A stretch of DNA of 64,000 nucleotides. It comes from Phycisphaerales bacterium. GTDB lineage: Bacteria > Planctomycetota > Phycisphaerae > UBA1845 > Fen-1342. The notes beneath the pieces are model-generated. The model was not told the DNA's origin and did no database searches. It worked only from the letters and a program-made list of their open reading frames with translations. Of this stretch, positions 7,888 through 18,888 are shown one piece after another. The position numbers were made by a program, and so were the translations under genes. Positions within the stretch are counted from its first letter, which is position 1. Each line of letters begins with the position of its first letter. The stretch lies in assembly GCA_016710275.1 (NCBI GenBank), contig JADJXS010000001.1:3534001-3598000 (forward strand). Direction: 5' to 3'.

Positions 7888-9813
7888 GTGACGCGACGCC
7901 CCTTGTTCGCCGCCCTGCTGCTCCTCCCCGTCGCCTTCAGCGCCTGCCGCAGCGACACCTTCGACGGCGGACCCAGCATGGTCGCCTACCGAGAACGCAT
8001 GATCGCCGAAGCGGCGCAGCCGGCGGCGCGTCCCGCGCCGCGCGAGTGGCGGCACCCGGTCGAGCCGCGCGTCCGCGCTGCGCAGAATGAAGACGCAGCC
8101 GGAACGCAGGTGCAGGCGGCCTCAGCCCAGAATAGTGACGGCACTCCACAATCGGCGGGTGCAACCACCGCGCCGGCAGAGCGCTCCGCGCTTCCGACCG
8201 CCGTTCCGGCCGAGCGGCCGGCGGCTGATGAGATTCTGAGCGAGATTCCGGACCCCGTCGCCAGCGAGCCGGCCTTCGCGGCGCGGGCGGAGGAGATCCG
8301 CCGATCGACGCGTGAGGAGCGCATCCACTTCGTCTATGACCGCGTGGTGGCCCGCGCGAATGAGTACCTGGCGATGGTAGCGCGGCCGGTGCGGCGCGAG
8401 TTGAGCCTCGCCGAGTGTATTCAGCGGACGTTGCAGAACAACTACGCCATCCGGGCCGAGTCCTACAACCCGGCCATCAGTGAAACGCGGATGGTGCAGG
8501 CCGAGGCGGCCTTTGACGCGGCGTTCTTTCTGGACGCCGGCCACAACAACCTGGATCGCCCCTACCCACCGATCGCGGCGACCAACCAGAGCGACGGCTG
8601 GAGCATGGAGGCGGGGGTTCGCAAACTGCTGCCGACCGGCATGACGGCCAGCGCATCGGCGCGGCAGGGCCGGAACTACGTCGACGGCATCGACGGCGAT
8701 AGCACGCCGTTCAATCCTTCCTACTCGACCACGTTCATCGCCCAGTTGCGGCAACCGCTGCTGCGCGGTTTCGGGCTGGACTACAACCGGCGGAACATCA
8801 CGCTGGCGCGAATCGGGCGCGACGCCTCGATGAGGCAATTCGAAGGCCGGTTGCGCGACACGCTGCTGGACGCCGAGCGGGCCTACTGGCGGCTGGCCCA
8901 GGCGCGGCGGACGGTGGCCATTCTGTCGGAGTCGGTGGCGCAGAACTGGGTGACCTATCAGGACTTCGAGAGCCTGCAGCGCTACAAGGCCACGCCGGTG
9001 CAGCTCAACAATGCCCGCGCGCGGTATGAGCAGCGCTACGTCACGCTGCTGGAGGCGATCAAGAATGTCCGCGACGCGGAAGACCGGCTGAAGAACCTGA
9101 TGAACGACGCCGAGTTCCCGCTGTCGCGCGACGTGGAGATCGTGCCGACGGAGGCACTTTTCACTCTGCCGATCGTGCTGGATCACTTCGGCGAGGTGCG
9201 ACAGGCGCTGGACCGCCGCAGCGAAATCGCGCAGGCGCGACTGGGCATCGAGCGCTCGCGGGTGGAGTCCGCCGCGGCCAAGAACGAGACGCTGCCGCAG
9301 TTGGATCTGAGCTTCGACTATCAGGTGGAGGGGCTGGAGGACGACTCGGGCAACAGCTTCGACAACGCCACGATGAACCGCTTTCGATCGTACACGGTGG
9401 GGGTGCAGTTCTCGCAGCCCTTCGGTAACCGCGCCGCGCGGGCGCGGCTGCGCGAGTCGCAGTTGCGCGAGTCGCAGTCCATCGTCGAACTGCAGCGCAT
9501 CACCGACGCCGTGGTCGAAGAAGTAAACGTCGCGATCCGCACGCTGGCGCTGCGCTACTCACAGATTCCGCCGCAGCTCGCCAGCGCCAGGGCGGCGGCG
9601 CTGAACCTCAGAGCGCTGCAAACCCGCGCCGAGACGGTGGACCCCGCTTATCTCGAAACCGAACTGAACGCCGTCGAGCAGCTCGCCAACGCCCGCCAGA
9701 ATCTGCTGGGCGTCATCACGGACTACACGATTACGCTCGTCGAGCTGGAGCGCGCCAAGGGCACGCTGCTGGACTACAACAACGTCTCCATCGCCGATGC
9801 GCCGCCGCGCTGA
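7888..9813 (+). CDS. TolC-family outer membrane efflux lipoprotein
   Basis: A 641-residue outer membrane channel protein of the TolC/OEP family, which forms the exit duct for efflux pumps and type I exporters. The N-terminus has a lipobox (FSAC, Cys at residue 20), then about 130 residues rich in Ala, Pro and Glu that are not part of the usual fold. The OEP core follows: LAECIQRTLQNNYAI opens the first repeat and two long helical hairpins with many Arg, Gln and Ala follow, with strands such as QPLLRGFG and FSQPFGNRAARARL. Starts at GTG with a GGAGG site 8-12 bases upstream. It overlaps the next gene by 17 bases. Its pump partner is not adjacent; MacA/MacB-type genes are at 60-62.8 kb. Confidence 0.85.
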   Translation: MTRRPLFAALLLLPVAFSACRSDTFDGGPSMVAYRERMIAEAAQPAARPAPREWRHPVEPRVRAAQNEDAAGTQVQAASAQNSDGTPQSAGATTAPAERSALPTAVPAERPAADEILSEIPDPVASEPAFAARAEEIRRSTREERIHFVYDRVVARANEYLAMVARPVRRELSLAECIQRTLQNNYAIRAESYNPAISETRMVQAEAAFDAAFFLDAGHNNLDRPYPPIAATNQSDGWSMEAGVRKLLPTGMTASASARQGRNYVDGIDGDSTPFNPSYSTTFIAQLRQPLLRGFGLDYNRRNITLARIGRDASMRQFEGRLRDTLLDAERAYWRLAQARRTVAILSESVAQNWVTYQDFESLQRYKATPVQLNNARARYEQRYVTLLEAIKNVRDAEDRLKNLMNDAEFPLSRDVEIVPTEALFTLPIVLDHFGEVRQALDRRSEIAQARLGIERSRVESAAAKNETLPQLDLSFDYQVEGLEDDSGNSFDNATMNRFRSYTVGVQFSQPFGNRAARARLRESQLRESQSIVELQRITDAVVEEVNVAIRTLALRYSQIPPQLASARAAALNLRALQTRAETVDPAYLETELNAVEQLANARQNLLGVITDYTITLVELERAKGTLLDYNNVSIADAPPR

Positions 9814-11938
9814 CGCCCCCGCCGCAGTTACGCCTGCCGCGCGCCCCGCCGCGTGGCAGCCGTGGCTGGCCGCGCTGCTCGGGGCGCTGTGCTTCATCAA
9901 CAGCGTCGGAAATGACCTCACCTACGACGACGTTCCGATCGTCGCCGACAACCAGGCCATCCGCTCGATCACCGACTGGCGGTCCATCTGGCTCAGCGAC
10001 TGGTGGCGGCCGCACATGGAGGCCGAGACGCAGCGCCTCGATCTGCGCCGCGACCGGCTCTACCGCCCGCTGACCCTGCTGACGTTCGCCGTGCAATACG
10101 CGATTCACGGCGTGAACCCCGCCGCGTTCCACGCGATCAACGTGGCGCTGCACGCGCTGTGTTCGGCGCTGGTGTGGCTGCTGGCCCGGCGGCTGCTGCG
10201 CGACCCCGTTGCGCCGCTGGTGGCCGCATTGCTCTTCGCGGTGCACCCGGTGCACGCAGAGGCGGTGGCCAACGTGGTCGGCCGCGCCGAGGTGCTGACA
10301 GCGCTGTGGCTGCTGCTGGGGCTGCTCGTGCTGACGGCCGGCCCGGCGTCGCCGCTGCGCACCTGCGCCGCCGGCCTGCTCTTTCTCGGGGCGCTGTTCG
10401 CGAAGGAGACCGCCGTCTGCTATCTGCCGGTGGCGCTCCTCGCGATGCACGCCACTCCCTCCGCAGCGCCGCCGCACCGCCGCGCCTGGGCGACTCATGC
10501 ACTGCTGCTGCTGGCGCCGCTGCTGGTTTATCTCCCGTTGCGCTTCGTCGCGCTGGAATACAACCTGATCCGCGACGCCGCGCCGGCGGATGTATTCAAC
10601 CCCGTCGTCGCGGCGGAGGGGCTGTCGCGCGTGCTGATGCCGCTGGTGGTGCTGGGGCACTATGCGCGGCTGATGCTCTACCCGGTTCACCTCAGCGCCG
10701 ACTACGGCCTGCGCATTCTCGACCCGCACGCCTTCGATCCGTTGTCGCTGCTCGGAGCCGCGGCGCTGGCGGGCCTGGCCTTGTGCCTGTTCGGTTATCG
10801 CCGGCCGGCCGGTGCGTGGCGCGACGCGGCGGTTGCGGCGGCAATCTTCCTGGCCAGCTACGCGCTGATCTCGAACACGGTCCTGCTGATCGGCGTCTCG
10901 CTGGCGGAGCGCCTGTTCTACTGGCCCAGCGTGCCGCTGTGCCTGCTGCTGGCCGCGGTGCTGTGCGCCGCGTGGCGCAGCGCCTGCCGTCCCGGCGGGC
11001 CGGCGGCGCGGGTGGCGGTGCCGGCGGCAGTTGGCGGAGTGCTGGTGCTGGCGGCACTGGGCGTGCGAAGCGCGCTGCGCAGCGCCGACTGGCGGGCCAA
11101 CGCCGTGCTCTTTCAGGAGGACGCATTCACCTGGCCGCGGAGCGCCGTCATCAACCGCTTCTACGCCGGAGAACTGTTGCGCCTGGCCGGGCGGGTCGCT
11201 GAGCCGCAGCGCAGCGCGATGCTCCGGCAGGCGCTTCGCGCCGCGGGGCGGGCGATCGAACTGGCGCCGCGCGACGCCGACTCGCTCCTCATCCTCGCCA
11301 ACATCCACGCCGCGCTGGGGGATGCGCAAAGCGCTACGCACTACGCCGAGAGCGTGCTGACGCTGGCGCCCGGCGATCCCCATGCCCGGCGACTGACAGC
11401 GCGGCTGCTGCGGCCGGACGGTGCGGCGGAGCTGGCGCGGCTGGAGGCCCGCGTGGCCGAGTCCCCGGAGGACGCCGCGGCACGCGTGGCGCTGGGCCGC
11501 CTGCTGGTCGATCTGGCCCGCCCGCGCGACGCCCTGCCGCACGCGGAGCGGGCCGCCGCGCTGGCACCCGATGACGCAGACGCGCTGCGTCTGCTGGCCG
11601 AGCTGTGCGCCGTGTCGAACCGCCGCGAGGAAGCGGAGCGCCTGTTTGCGCGCATCACGAAGCTGGACCCGGCCGACTGGCGCGCGCACGCAAATCTCAC
11701 GACGCTGCTGGGACACGACCGGCCGGCCGAGGCGCTGCGTCACGCCGAGGCGGCGCATCGGATCGCGCCGGGCGAATACGCGACGAACGTGAACCTCGCC
11801 GAGGCGCTTGAGGTCAATGGGCGAATTACCGAGGCCCTGGAACGCTACCGGCTGATCGAGCGCGGCCTGCAGGCGGACGATGCGCGGCTGGCCCAGGTGC
11901 GCGAGAGAATCGCGGAATTGCGCCGAAAAGCGCCCTGA
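9797..11938 (+). CDS. TMTC-like membrane protein with TPR repeats
   Basis: A 713-residue protein with about 10 transmembrane helices over residues 20-420 and TPR repeats over about 430-705. The first loop contains LTYDDVPIVADN, and the DUF1736-type block PADVFNPV...LPLVVLGHYARLML near residues 255-295 is typical of the TMTC group, whose animal members are O-mannosyltransferases that use dolichyl-phosphate-mannose. The TPR part shows repeated A-x-x-L-x-P-x-D units. It overlaps the TolC-like gene by 17 bases and is followed by a family-2 glycosyltransferase, so a role in protein or envelope glycosylation is plausible but inferred. Many related bacterial proteins are annotated only as TPR proteins. 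Confidence 0.75.
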   Translation: MRRRADAPAAVTPAARPAAWQPWLAALLGALCFINSVGNDLTYDDVPIVADNQAIRSITDWRSIWLSDWWRPHMEAETQRLDLRRDRLYRPLTLLTFAVQYAIHGVNPAAFHAINVALHALCSALVWLLARRLLRDPVAPLVAALLFAVHPVHAEAVANVVGRAEVLTALWLLLGLLVLTAGPASPLRTCAAGLLFLGALFAKETAVCYLPVALLAMHATPSAAPPHRRAWATHALLLLAPLLVYLPLRFVALEYNLIRDAAPADVFNPVVAAEGLSRVLMPLVVLGHYARLMLYPVHLSADYGLRILDPHAFDPLSLLGAAALAGLALCLFGYRRPAGAWRDAAVAAAIFLASYALISNTVLLIGVSLAERLFYWPSVPLCLLLAAVLCAAWRSACRPGGPAARVAVPAAVGGVLVLAALGVRSALRSADWRANAVLFQEDAFTWPRSAVINRFYAGELLRLAGRVAEPQRSAMLRQALRAAGRAIELAPRDADSLLILANIHAALGDAQSATHYAESVLTLAPGDPHARRLTARLLRPDGAAELARLEARVAESPEDAAARVALGRLLVDLARPRDALPHAERAAALAPDDADALRLLAELCAVSNRREEAERLFARITKLDPADWRAHANLTTLLGHDRPAEALRHAEAAHRIAPGEYATNVNLAEALEVNGRITEALERYRLIERGLQADDARLAQVRERIAELRRKAP

Positions 11939-12084
11939 GTCGCCGATTGTCGCCATTCGCGGGCATTCTGCCCCCGGCCGGAGCCCCCCTCGCAGCCCGC
12001 CCACGTTGACAAACCCGCACCACCCTCGAACAATCCTTCGCCGACGCGGCGGTCGCCCGCGCCCGGCGCGAGACTGGAGGGTAG

Positions 12085-12837
12085 ATGCGAACGCTCGTCG
12101 CCATCCCCGTATTCAACGAAGCTCCCAGCGTGCAGCGCGTCATTCGCGCCGTTCGGCGCTACACCAATGACCTGCTCGTCATTGACGACGGCTCGACGGA
12201 TGACACGCCGCACCTGCTGCGACGCACCGGCGGAATCTCCGTTCTGACCCATCCGGAGAATCGCGGGTATGGGCAGAGCCTGATCGACGCCTTTCGCTTT
12301 GCGGGGTGCCGCGGGTTTGACTGGGTGGTGACGCTGGACTGCGACGACCAGCACGAGCCGGCGCAACTGCCCGATTTCTTTCGAGCGATCCGCGATGACG
12401 ACGCCGACGTGATCAGCGGGTCGCGCTACCTGCGAAGCGACCCGCGCGACGATGCCGCGCCGGCCGATCGGCGCGAAATCAACCGCCTGCTGACCGGCGT
12501 GATGAACACGGTGCTGCGGCTCGACCTGACGGACTCCTTCTGCGGGTTCAAGGCGCACCGCGTGGCCGCCATGCAGAGCCTGTCGCTGGATGAGCCGGGC
12601 TACGCCTTCCCAATGCAGTTCTGGGTGCAGTGCGCCCGCGAAAATCTGCGCATCCGCGAGTTGCCGGTGCGGCGGATCTACCGCGACGCCAGCCGCTCCT
12701 TCCCTGGCACGCTGGACGACCCCGGCGCGCGACTGACCCACTACCTCGACGTGCTGATTCGCGCGTTGCACCGCGAGCCGCTGATCCGACATGCAGCGCC
12801 CTGCGACGCCCCCTGCCCTCCCTGCACTGACGCATGA
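12085..12837 (+). CDS. Family 2 glycosyltransferase
   Basis: A 250-residue cytoplasmic or membrane-associated GT-A enzyme. The N-terminal nucleotide-binding motif AIPVFNEAPSV is followed by DLLVIDDGSTDDT, and the DxD-like CDDQHEP lies near residues 88-94, where DGDLQHP stands in the DPM1/DolP-mannose-type group. There are no C-terminal membrane helices, unlike the GtrB/ArnC type. A strong GGAGGG ribosome binding site lies just before the ATG. It follows the TMTC-like gene and overlaps the next gene by four bases (ATGA), so these form an operon. A polyprenyl-phosphate sugar synthase is likely; the sugar is unknown. Confidence 0.85.
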   Translation: MRTLVAIPVFNEAPSVQRVIRAVRRYTNDLLVIDDGSTDDTPHLLRRTGGISVLTHPENRGYGQSLIDAFRFAGCRGFDWVVTLDCDDQHEPAQLPDFFRAIRDDDADVISGSRYLRSDPRDDAAPADRREINRLLTGVMNTVLRLDLTDSFCGFKAHRVAAMQSLSLDEPGYAFPMQFWVQCARENLRIRELPVRRIYRDASRSFPGTLDDPGARLTHYLDVLIRALHREPLIRHAAPCDAPCPPCTDA

Positions 12838-14378
12838 TCGACCGCGCCCGGCTGCGCACACCGCCGCAATCCACCGACGTTCTCGTCGAGCCGGCCGCGA
12901 CCGCGCTGCGGTCGCTGGTGCAGCCGGCGCGGGCCGCCGACCCGGCCTGGTGCGGAGTCCCGGTGAGCGCGTGGCGCCGACGCCTGCGCGAGCAACTCGA
13001 TCTGCCCACTGACAGGCCGCTGATCGCCACCGGCCACCAGGCGGAGTTCTTTCACGCGGGGGTGCTGGCCAAGAGCTTCGCCGCCGGCGCGCTGGCCGAT
13101 CGCTGCGGCGCGTCTGCGGTGTGGCTGGTCGTGGACTTTGACACGCCGAAAGCTCCACGGCTGCGCGTGCCGCAGCAGATGGCCGGGGGGCTGCGGGTCG
13201 TCGAGGTCGAGATACCGGCTCTGCGGGCGGGATTGCCCATGCAGCATCAGCCCGGCGCGCCGCGCTCGCACTGGCTGGACTTTTTCGAGCGAATCGCGAC
13301 GCTGCTGCCGGATCCGTCGCGCAGCAGCCTGTCGATCGTCGCCGATGCCTGGTGCGCCGCCGAGGGGCCGATTCCGCTGGCCGACGGCATTGACCGGGCG
13401 CGCGAGCGCATTGAGGCATCACTCGGCAGGCCGCTGAAGACGGTGCGCGCCGCGTCGCTGTGTGAATCCGCGTCGTTCCGCGCGTTCGCCGCCGACCTGA
13501 TCCTGCGCGCCGACGAACTGGCCGAAGCCTACAACCGTGCGCAGCGCGACTATCGCACGAGGCACGGCGTGCGCAATGCGGCGATTCCCGCACCGCCGCT
13601 GGCCGTGGCGGCCGATCGCGTGGAATTGCCGCTGTGGCTGTTGCGAGCTGACGGTCGGCGGGCGCGGCCGTTCGTGCAGCGATCGGGCGAGGGCGTGCTT
13701 CTTCATGCCGACGGCGAGCGGCTCGGTGCGATGCCGGCCGCCGCGCTGCGCGACGCCGCGACGGCAGAAGCGCCGTGGCCGATTCTGCCGGATGGAATGC
13801 TGCTGCGACCGCGGGCGCTGACCTTTTCGGCGTTTGCGCGGCTGTCGCTGGGCGACCTGTTCATTCACGGGATCGGCGGGGCGAAGTATGACGAGATGAC
13901 CGAGGCGTTCTGCGAGGCGCTGTACGGCCCGGCACTGGCGCCGTCGGCGTGCGTCACCGCGACGGCGTGGGCGGATCTTCCGCGCAGCACCATCCAGCCG
14001 GGCATGGTGGAAGCTGCGCGTCGCCGGGCGCGGGACGTCATTCAGAACCCGCAGCGCCACGCCGCTTCCGCGCCGGTCGACCTGCTGGCTCGGCGAGAGG
14101 CGCTGGTGCGCGAGAATGCGCTGCTGCGCGAGGAGCGGCCGCGCGACCGCCGCGCCCGGCGCAGCGTCTATGACCAGCTCCGCACGGTGCGGCGCGAGCT
14201 GTGCGCAGCGGAGCCGTGGCTGCCGGCGCACAGCGCCGCCCAGGTGCGCGAGATGGAGGCGCGGCTGGCGCAGGATCGCATCGCGACGGACCGCGAGTGG
14301 TTCTTCGGACTGATCTCGATGGAGGTGCTGGCGGGGACCGCGAATCGAATTCGTGCGGCATTTGACGACGGCGCGTAA
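12834..14378 (+). CDS. BshC-like protein
   Basis: A 514-residue soluble protein. The N-terminal part contains PLIATGHQAEFFHAGVLAKS, which aligns by eye with the GGQQAGLLTGPLYT region of bacillithiol synthase BshC, then AVWLVVDFDTPK, where BshC has a similar strand and acidic loop. Later, LLRPRALTFSAFARLSLGDL and FIHGIGGAKYDE occupy the place of BshC's RPLMQ...AGPGEINYW block. The C-terminus has a charged coiled-coil region as in BshC. Similarity is distant, and no BshA or BshB is present here. It starts inside the upstream glycosyltransferase stop (ATGA) and so is probably translationally coupled. Function is not proven; it may simply share the fold. Confidence 0.45.
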   Translation: MIDRARLRTPPQSTDVLVEPAATALRSLVQPARAADPAWCGVPVSAWRRRLREQLDLPTDRPLIATGHQAEFFHAGVLAKSFAAGALADRCGASAVWLVVDFDTPKAPRLRVPQQMAGGLRVVEVEIPALRAGLPMQHQPGAPRSHWLDFFERIATLLPDPSRSSLSIVADAWCAAEGPIPLADGIDRARERIEASLGRPLKTVRAASLCESASFRAFAADLILRADELAEAYNRAQRDYRTRHGVRNAAIPAPPLAVAADRVELPLWLLRADGRRARPFVQRSGEGVLLHADGERLGAMPAAALRDAATAEAPWPILPDGMLLRPRALTFSAFARLSLGDLFIHGIGGAKYDEMTEAFCEALYGPALAPSACVTATAWADLPRSTIQPGMVEAARRRARDVIQNPQRHAASAPVDLLARREALVRENALLREERPRDRRARRSVYDQLRTVRRELCAAEPWLPAHSAAQVREMEARLAQDRIATDREWFFGLISMEVLAGTANRIRAAFDDGA

Positions 14379-14404
14379 GCGGATCGGCCGCGCGCCAGGC
14401 GCCG

Positions 14405-16570
14405 CTATTCCGACTTCTTGCCCGACAGCAGCGCGGCGAGCTGCGCGAGCTTTCGCTGGGCCACCGACAGCGGGCGCTGCTCGCGCTCCGCGGCGGAGTC
14501 CTCGGTTTCGACGAATTGCCCTTCGGTGGATTCACCCCCGGCCGCGTCCGCCCCGTTTCCCGGTCCGCGTGAGGCGGCGCCGCTCATGCCGCTGGCGCCA
14601 TCGCGGGCCAGCGGGGAGTTGGCGGGCAGTGACAGCGGCTCGGCCAGCGCCTGCTCGTCAAGATTCGCCAATGCCCCTTCGTCGAGGCTGGGAAGCGTGC
14701 CTTCGAAGCCCCAGTCCTGCGGCTTTTCGAGGTTGACCGCGGAGCGATCCTGACGCCACCATCGATCGACGATCTGCTCGACGGCGCTTTCGGCGGCGCC
14801 CTGCGACCAGACGCGGAAGAAGTCCACGTTCGCCGAGCGCGGCAGGCGCGGCGGCGGATCGATGAGCGTGCGCATGGGCATCATCACCGAGTCGCCGATG
14901 ATGAACCCCTCGCCGGGACGCATGCTGGGCAGCAGGTCGATCAGCGAGCGGAACTGGTCTGACACGACGCGCGATGCGTACTGCTGGTCGTCGGGGTTGT
15001 TCATCCGCATCAGCACCATCGTGTTGCACTGGCTGAGCACGGTCTCGGAGATTTCGCTGGGGCGCTGGCTGACGATCATTGCCGCGACGCCGTACTTGCG
15101 GCCCTCCTTGGCGACCTTCTCCACCGCCTCGCGAGCGAACATCTTGCGCCCCTCGCGGGCGGTGCGCGGCAGGTAATTGTGCGCTTCCTCGAAGCAGAGC
15201 AGCACCGGCTGGCGCGCTTCGGGCGGCGACCAGAAATTGAACTCGAAGAGCGCCCGCGTCAGCGTGGCCACGGTGATGTCCACCACGTCGAACGGCAGGC
15301 CGGACAGGTCGATGATCGTGAGATTCCGCCGCGGCGAGACGCGCCCCAGCAGTTGTCGGATCACCGCCGAGACCGACATGCTCAGGTCGCCGGGGCGCAT
15401 GCCGCCGCGGAAATACATCGACAGGTCGGGGTTGCGGCGGGCCTGCTCGAAGGGGCGCAGCAGGAAGTCGTAGCGGCGGTCGTTGAGGCGCGTCTCAAGC
15501 TGATTCACCAGCCCCAGCAACCGCCCGTTGAATGTGGCGTGCGGCACCTCGCCCTCGGGATTGCCCTGGTTGAATTCCATGCGCTGCGCCAGCAGGAGCT
15601 TTTCCTGCTCGGCAGGCGGGAGCGTGCGATAGGCCAGCCGGGTAAAGGCGTAGTTCTGCGTGCCGAGCACGTAGCGGGCCTGGTTCATGTTCTCGGCGTA
15701 GAGCTTGAGCTGCTCGATCGAGTAATAAACCGGCGTATCGACGTTGTACTCGCGGGTCAGCTCCAGCTCCTCCGCGGCGGCCCGCTTGAGCCGCTCGAAG
15801 GCCTGCCGCAGGAAGACGCGCTGCGCGTTGCAGTTCAGCGGGTCGGAGGTGTCGAGGAAGACCTGCTCGAACTCCTCGTAGCGCAACATCCAGTAGGGCA
15901 GGATCAGGTTGCGATCGGAGAGATAGCTGACGTTGGCCTGCGGGTTTCCGGCGTCGTCGCTGAAGGCGGCGCTGTACTCTCCGTGCATGTCGAACATCAC
16001 GACCTGCGTGAAGGGCAGCTTCAGCGCTTCATAAAGAATCTTGGCCGTGGTGACGGATTTTCCCGACCCGCTGTTGCCCATCACCGCGACGTGCTTGGTG
16101 AAGAAGTCGCGACCCAGGCAGCGCACGTCGAAATCGGTGTCCACCGCGAAGCGGCCCATCGAGAAGGAGCGCGGGTAGCCGCCGGCCTCGCGCGCAATCT
16201 CGTCGAAAGTGCCGAAGATCAGGGCGAAGTCGGCATCCGTCCCAAGCCGCACCACGTCGCCGAGCGTCGGGTATTCATCGACGCCGCGCTGGAAGCGCTG
16301 TCCGCGAACCGTGCCGAGCAACTGCACGGTCATCGATATCTTGCGCGGCGCGCCGGGATTGGGGCGCGGCTCCAGCTCGCCGTGGTGGGTGACGCCGGTG
16401 ACGTAGCCGATCAGCAAACCGCTGGACACGGGGACGGTGGCATAGGTGCCCAGCCGCCCAACGCGGTAGCGCTTGCCGTTGGCTTCCATTTCGAGCGACT
16501 CGACGCCGATCTGCACGTCGAGCGTGTCGCCCTGCACCTTGATGACGTGTCCGATATCCAACGGTCCCAT
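14405..16570 (-). CDS. HerA-like ATPase (DUF87)
   Basis: A 721-residue hexameric-type P-loop ATPase of the HerA/FtsK superfamily. The N-terminal HAS-barrel (about 1-80) starts at GPLDIGHVIKVQG; the Walker A GNSGSGKS lies near residue 165 and the Walker B VLLCFEEAHNYLPR near 455, followed by the R-x-G-RKYGVA-x-I-V-SQRP block with sensor residues. The C-terminal 110 residues are low-complexity and charged. HerA proteins act with the nuclease NurA in DNA end processing in archaea; bacterial members are often alone or in defence loci. Here no nuclease is adjacent. The ATG at 16570 starts the HAS-barrel; the much longer open frame upstream overlaps pckA on the opposite strand and is discounted. 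Confidence 0.85.
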   Translation of the reverse strand: MGPLDIGHVIKVQGDTLDVQIGVESLEMEANGKRYRVGRLGTYATVPVSSGLLIGYVTGVTHHGELEPRPNPGAPRKISMTVQLLGTVRGQRFQRGVDEYPTLGDVVRLGTDADFALIFGTFDEIAREAGGYPRSFSMGRFAVDTDFDVRCLGRDFFTKHVAVMGNSGSGKSVTTAKILYEALKLPFTQVVMFDMHGEYSAAFSDDAGNPQANVSYLSDRNLILPYWMLRYEEFEQVFLDTSDPLNCNAQRVFLRQAFERLKRAAAEELELTREYNVDTPVYYSIEQLKLYAENMNQARYVLGTQNYAFTRLAYRTLPPAEQEKLLLAQRMEFNQGNPEGEVPHATFNGRLLGLVNQLETRLNDRRYDFLLRPFEQARRNPDLSMYFRGGMRPGDLSMSVSAVIRQLLGRVSPRRNLTIIDLSGLPFDVVDITVATLTRALFEFNFWSPPEARQPVLLCFEEAHNYLPRTAREGRKMFAREAVEKVAKEGRKYGVAAMIVSQRPSEISETVLSQCNTMVLMRMNNPDDQQYASRVVSDQFRSLIDLLPSMRPGEGFIIGDSVMMPMRTLIDPPPRLPRSANVDFFRVWSQGAAESAVEQIVDRWWRQDRSAVNLEKPQDWGFEGTLPSLDEGALANLDEQALAEPLSLPANSPLARDGASGMSGAASRGPGNGADAAGGESTEGQFVETEDSAAEREQRPLSVAQRKLAQLAALLSGKKSE

Positions 16571-16795
16571 GCGGGCAGTCCCCCGGGGGGCGCGCGGGTA
16601 TGCGGCATCCCCGCGTACTGATCGACCCGAATCCAAGTGTGCATTCGCCGGGGATCGGTTCGCATGGAAAAGCACCTGCGGGGGGCTTGGGAGCGGCGGC
16701 CGGGCGTTGCGATTCCGCCCGGGCAACCCGATAATGGGCCGTCCGCGTCGGGGCGCGGCTGTTGCGCCCTCGATTCGACCTTGAAAGGAGCATGT

Positions 16796-18400
<1,605 letters not shown>

Positions 18401-18478
18401 GGCGGGCGATGCCGAGAAGGTGAGCGGCTGGAATCCCGAATGCGGCCGCGCGCGAAGGGCCGGGCCGCCCCGGAGCAT

Positions 18479-18835
18479 CTATTTCGCGGGCTGCTCGGCG
18501 TTGAGTTCGTCGAGCAGTTCGACCGCCCGCCGCAGATGCGGAATCACGATCGACCCGCCGACGATCAACCCCACGTTGAAGACCTCGATCACCTGCTCAT
18601 CCGTCGCCCCCAGCTCCTTGCAGCGAATCACGTGATAGGCGATGCAATCGTCGCAGCGCAGCACCAGCGACGCCGCCAGCCCGCACAGCTCCTTCGTCCG
18701 CGAATCGAGCGCTCCGTCCTCGTAGGCTTTCGAGTCAAGCGTGAAGAAGCGATTGATCGGCAGGTTCTTCAGATCCGCGATGCGCTGATTCATCCGCTCG
18801 CGAAACGCGCGGAATTGCGCCAGACGTGATTCCAT
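18479..18835 (-). CDS. Carboxymuconolactone decarboxylase-family (AhpD-like) protein
   Basis: A 118-residue all-helical protein with the AhpD/CMD motif LVLRCDDCIAYHV, including the redox CxxC pair (CDDC) and the following His three residues later. These mark peroxidase-linked or disulfide-exchange members of the family. Helices before and after (LDSRTKELCGLAAS, GATDEQVIEVFNVGL) fit the fold. The ATG has GGAG upstream; a TTG four codons earlier is unlikely. It is convergent with pckA and follows the alpha/beta hydrolase gene on the same strand. The redox partner is unknown. Confidence 0.85.
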   Translation of the reverse strand: MESRLAQFRAFRERMNQRIADLKNLPINRFFTLDSKAYEDGALDSRTKELCGLAASLVLRCDDCIAYHVIRCKELGATDEQVIEVFNVGLIVGGSIVIPHLRRAVELLDELNAEQPAK

Positions 18836-18888
18836 GATCCGCTCCAAGACCTGTCCGCGCCCGGGGGAGGCGCGGCCCCGATCCGCGC

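Noticed and set aside
9731..12004. Long antisense frame (757 codons) opposite the TMTC-like gene
   Set aside because: It mirrors the real gene's GC-rich codon pattern, has Arg/Gln-rich low-complexity translation, and has no ribosome binding site.
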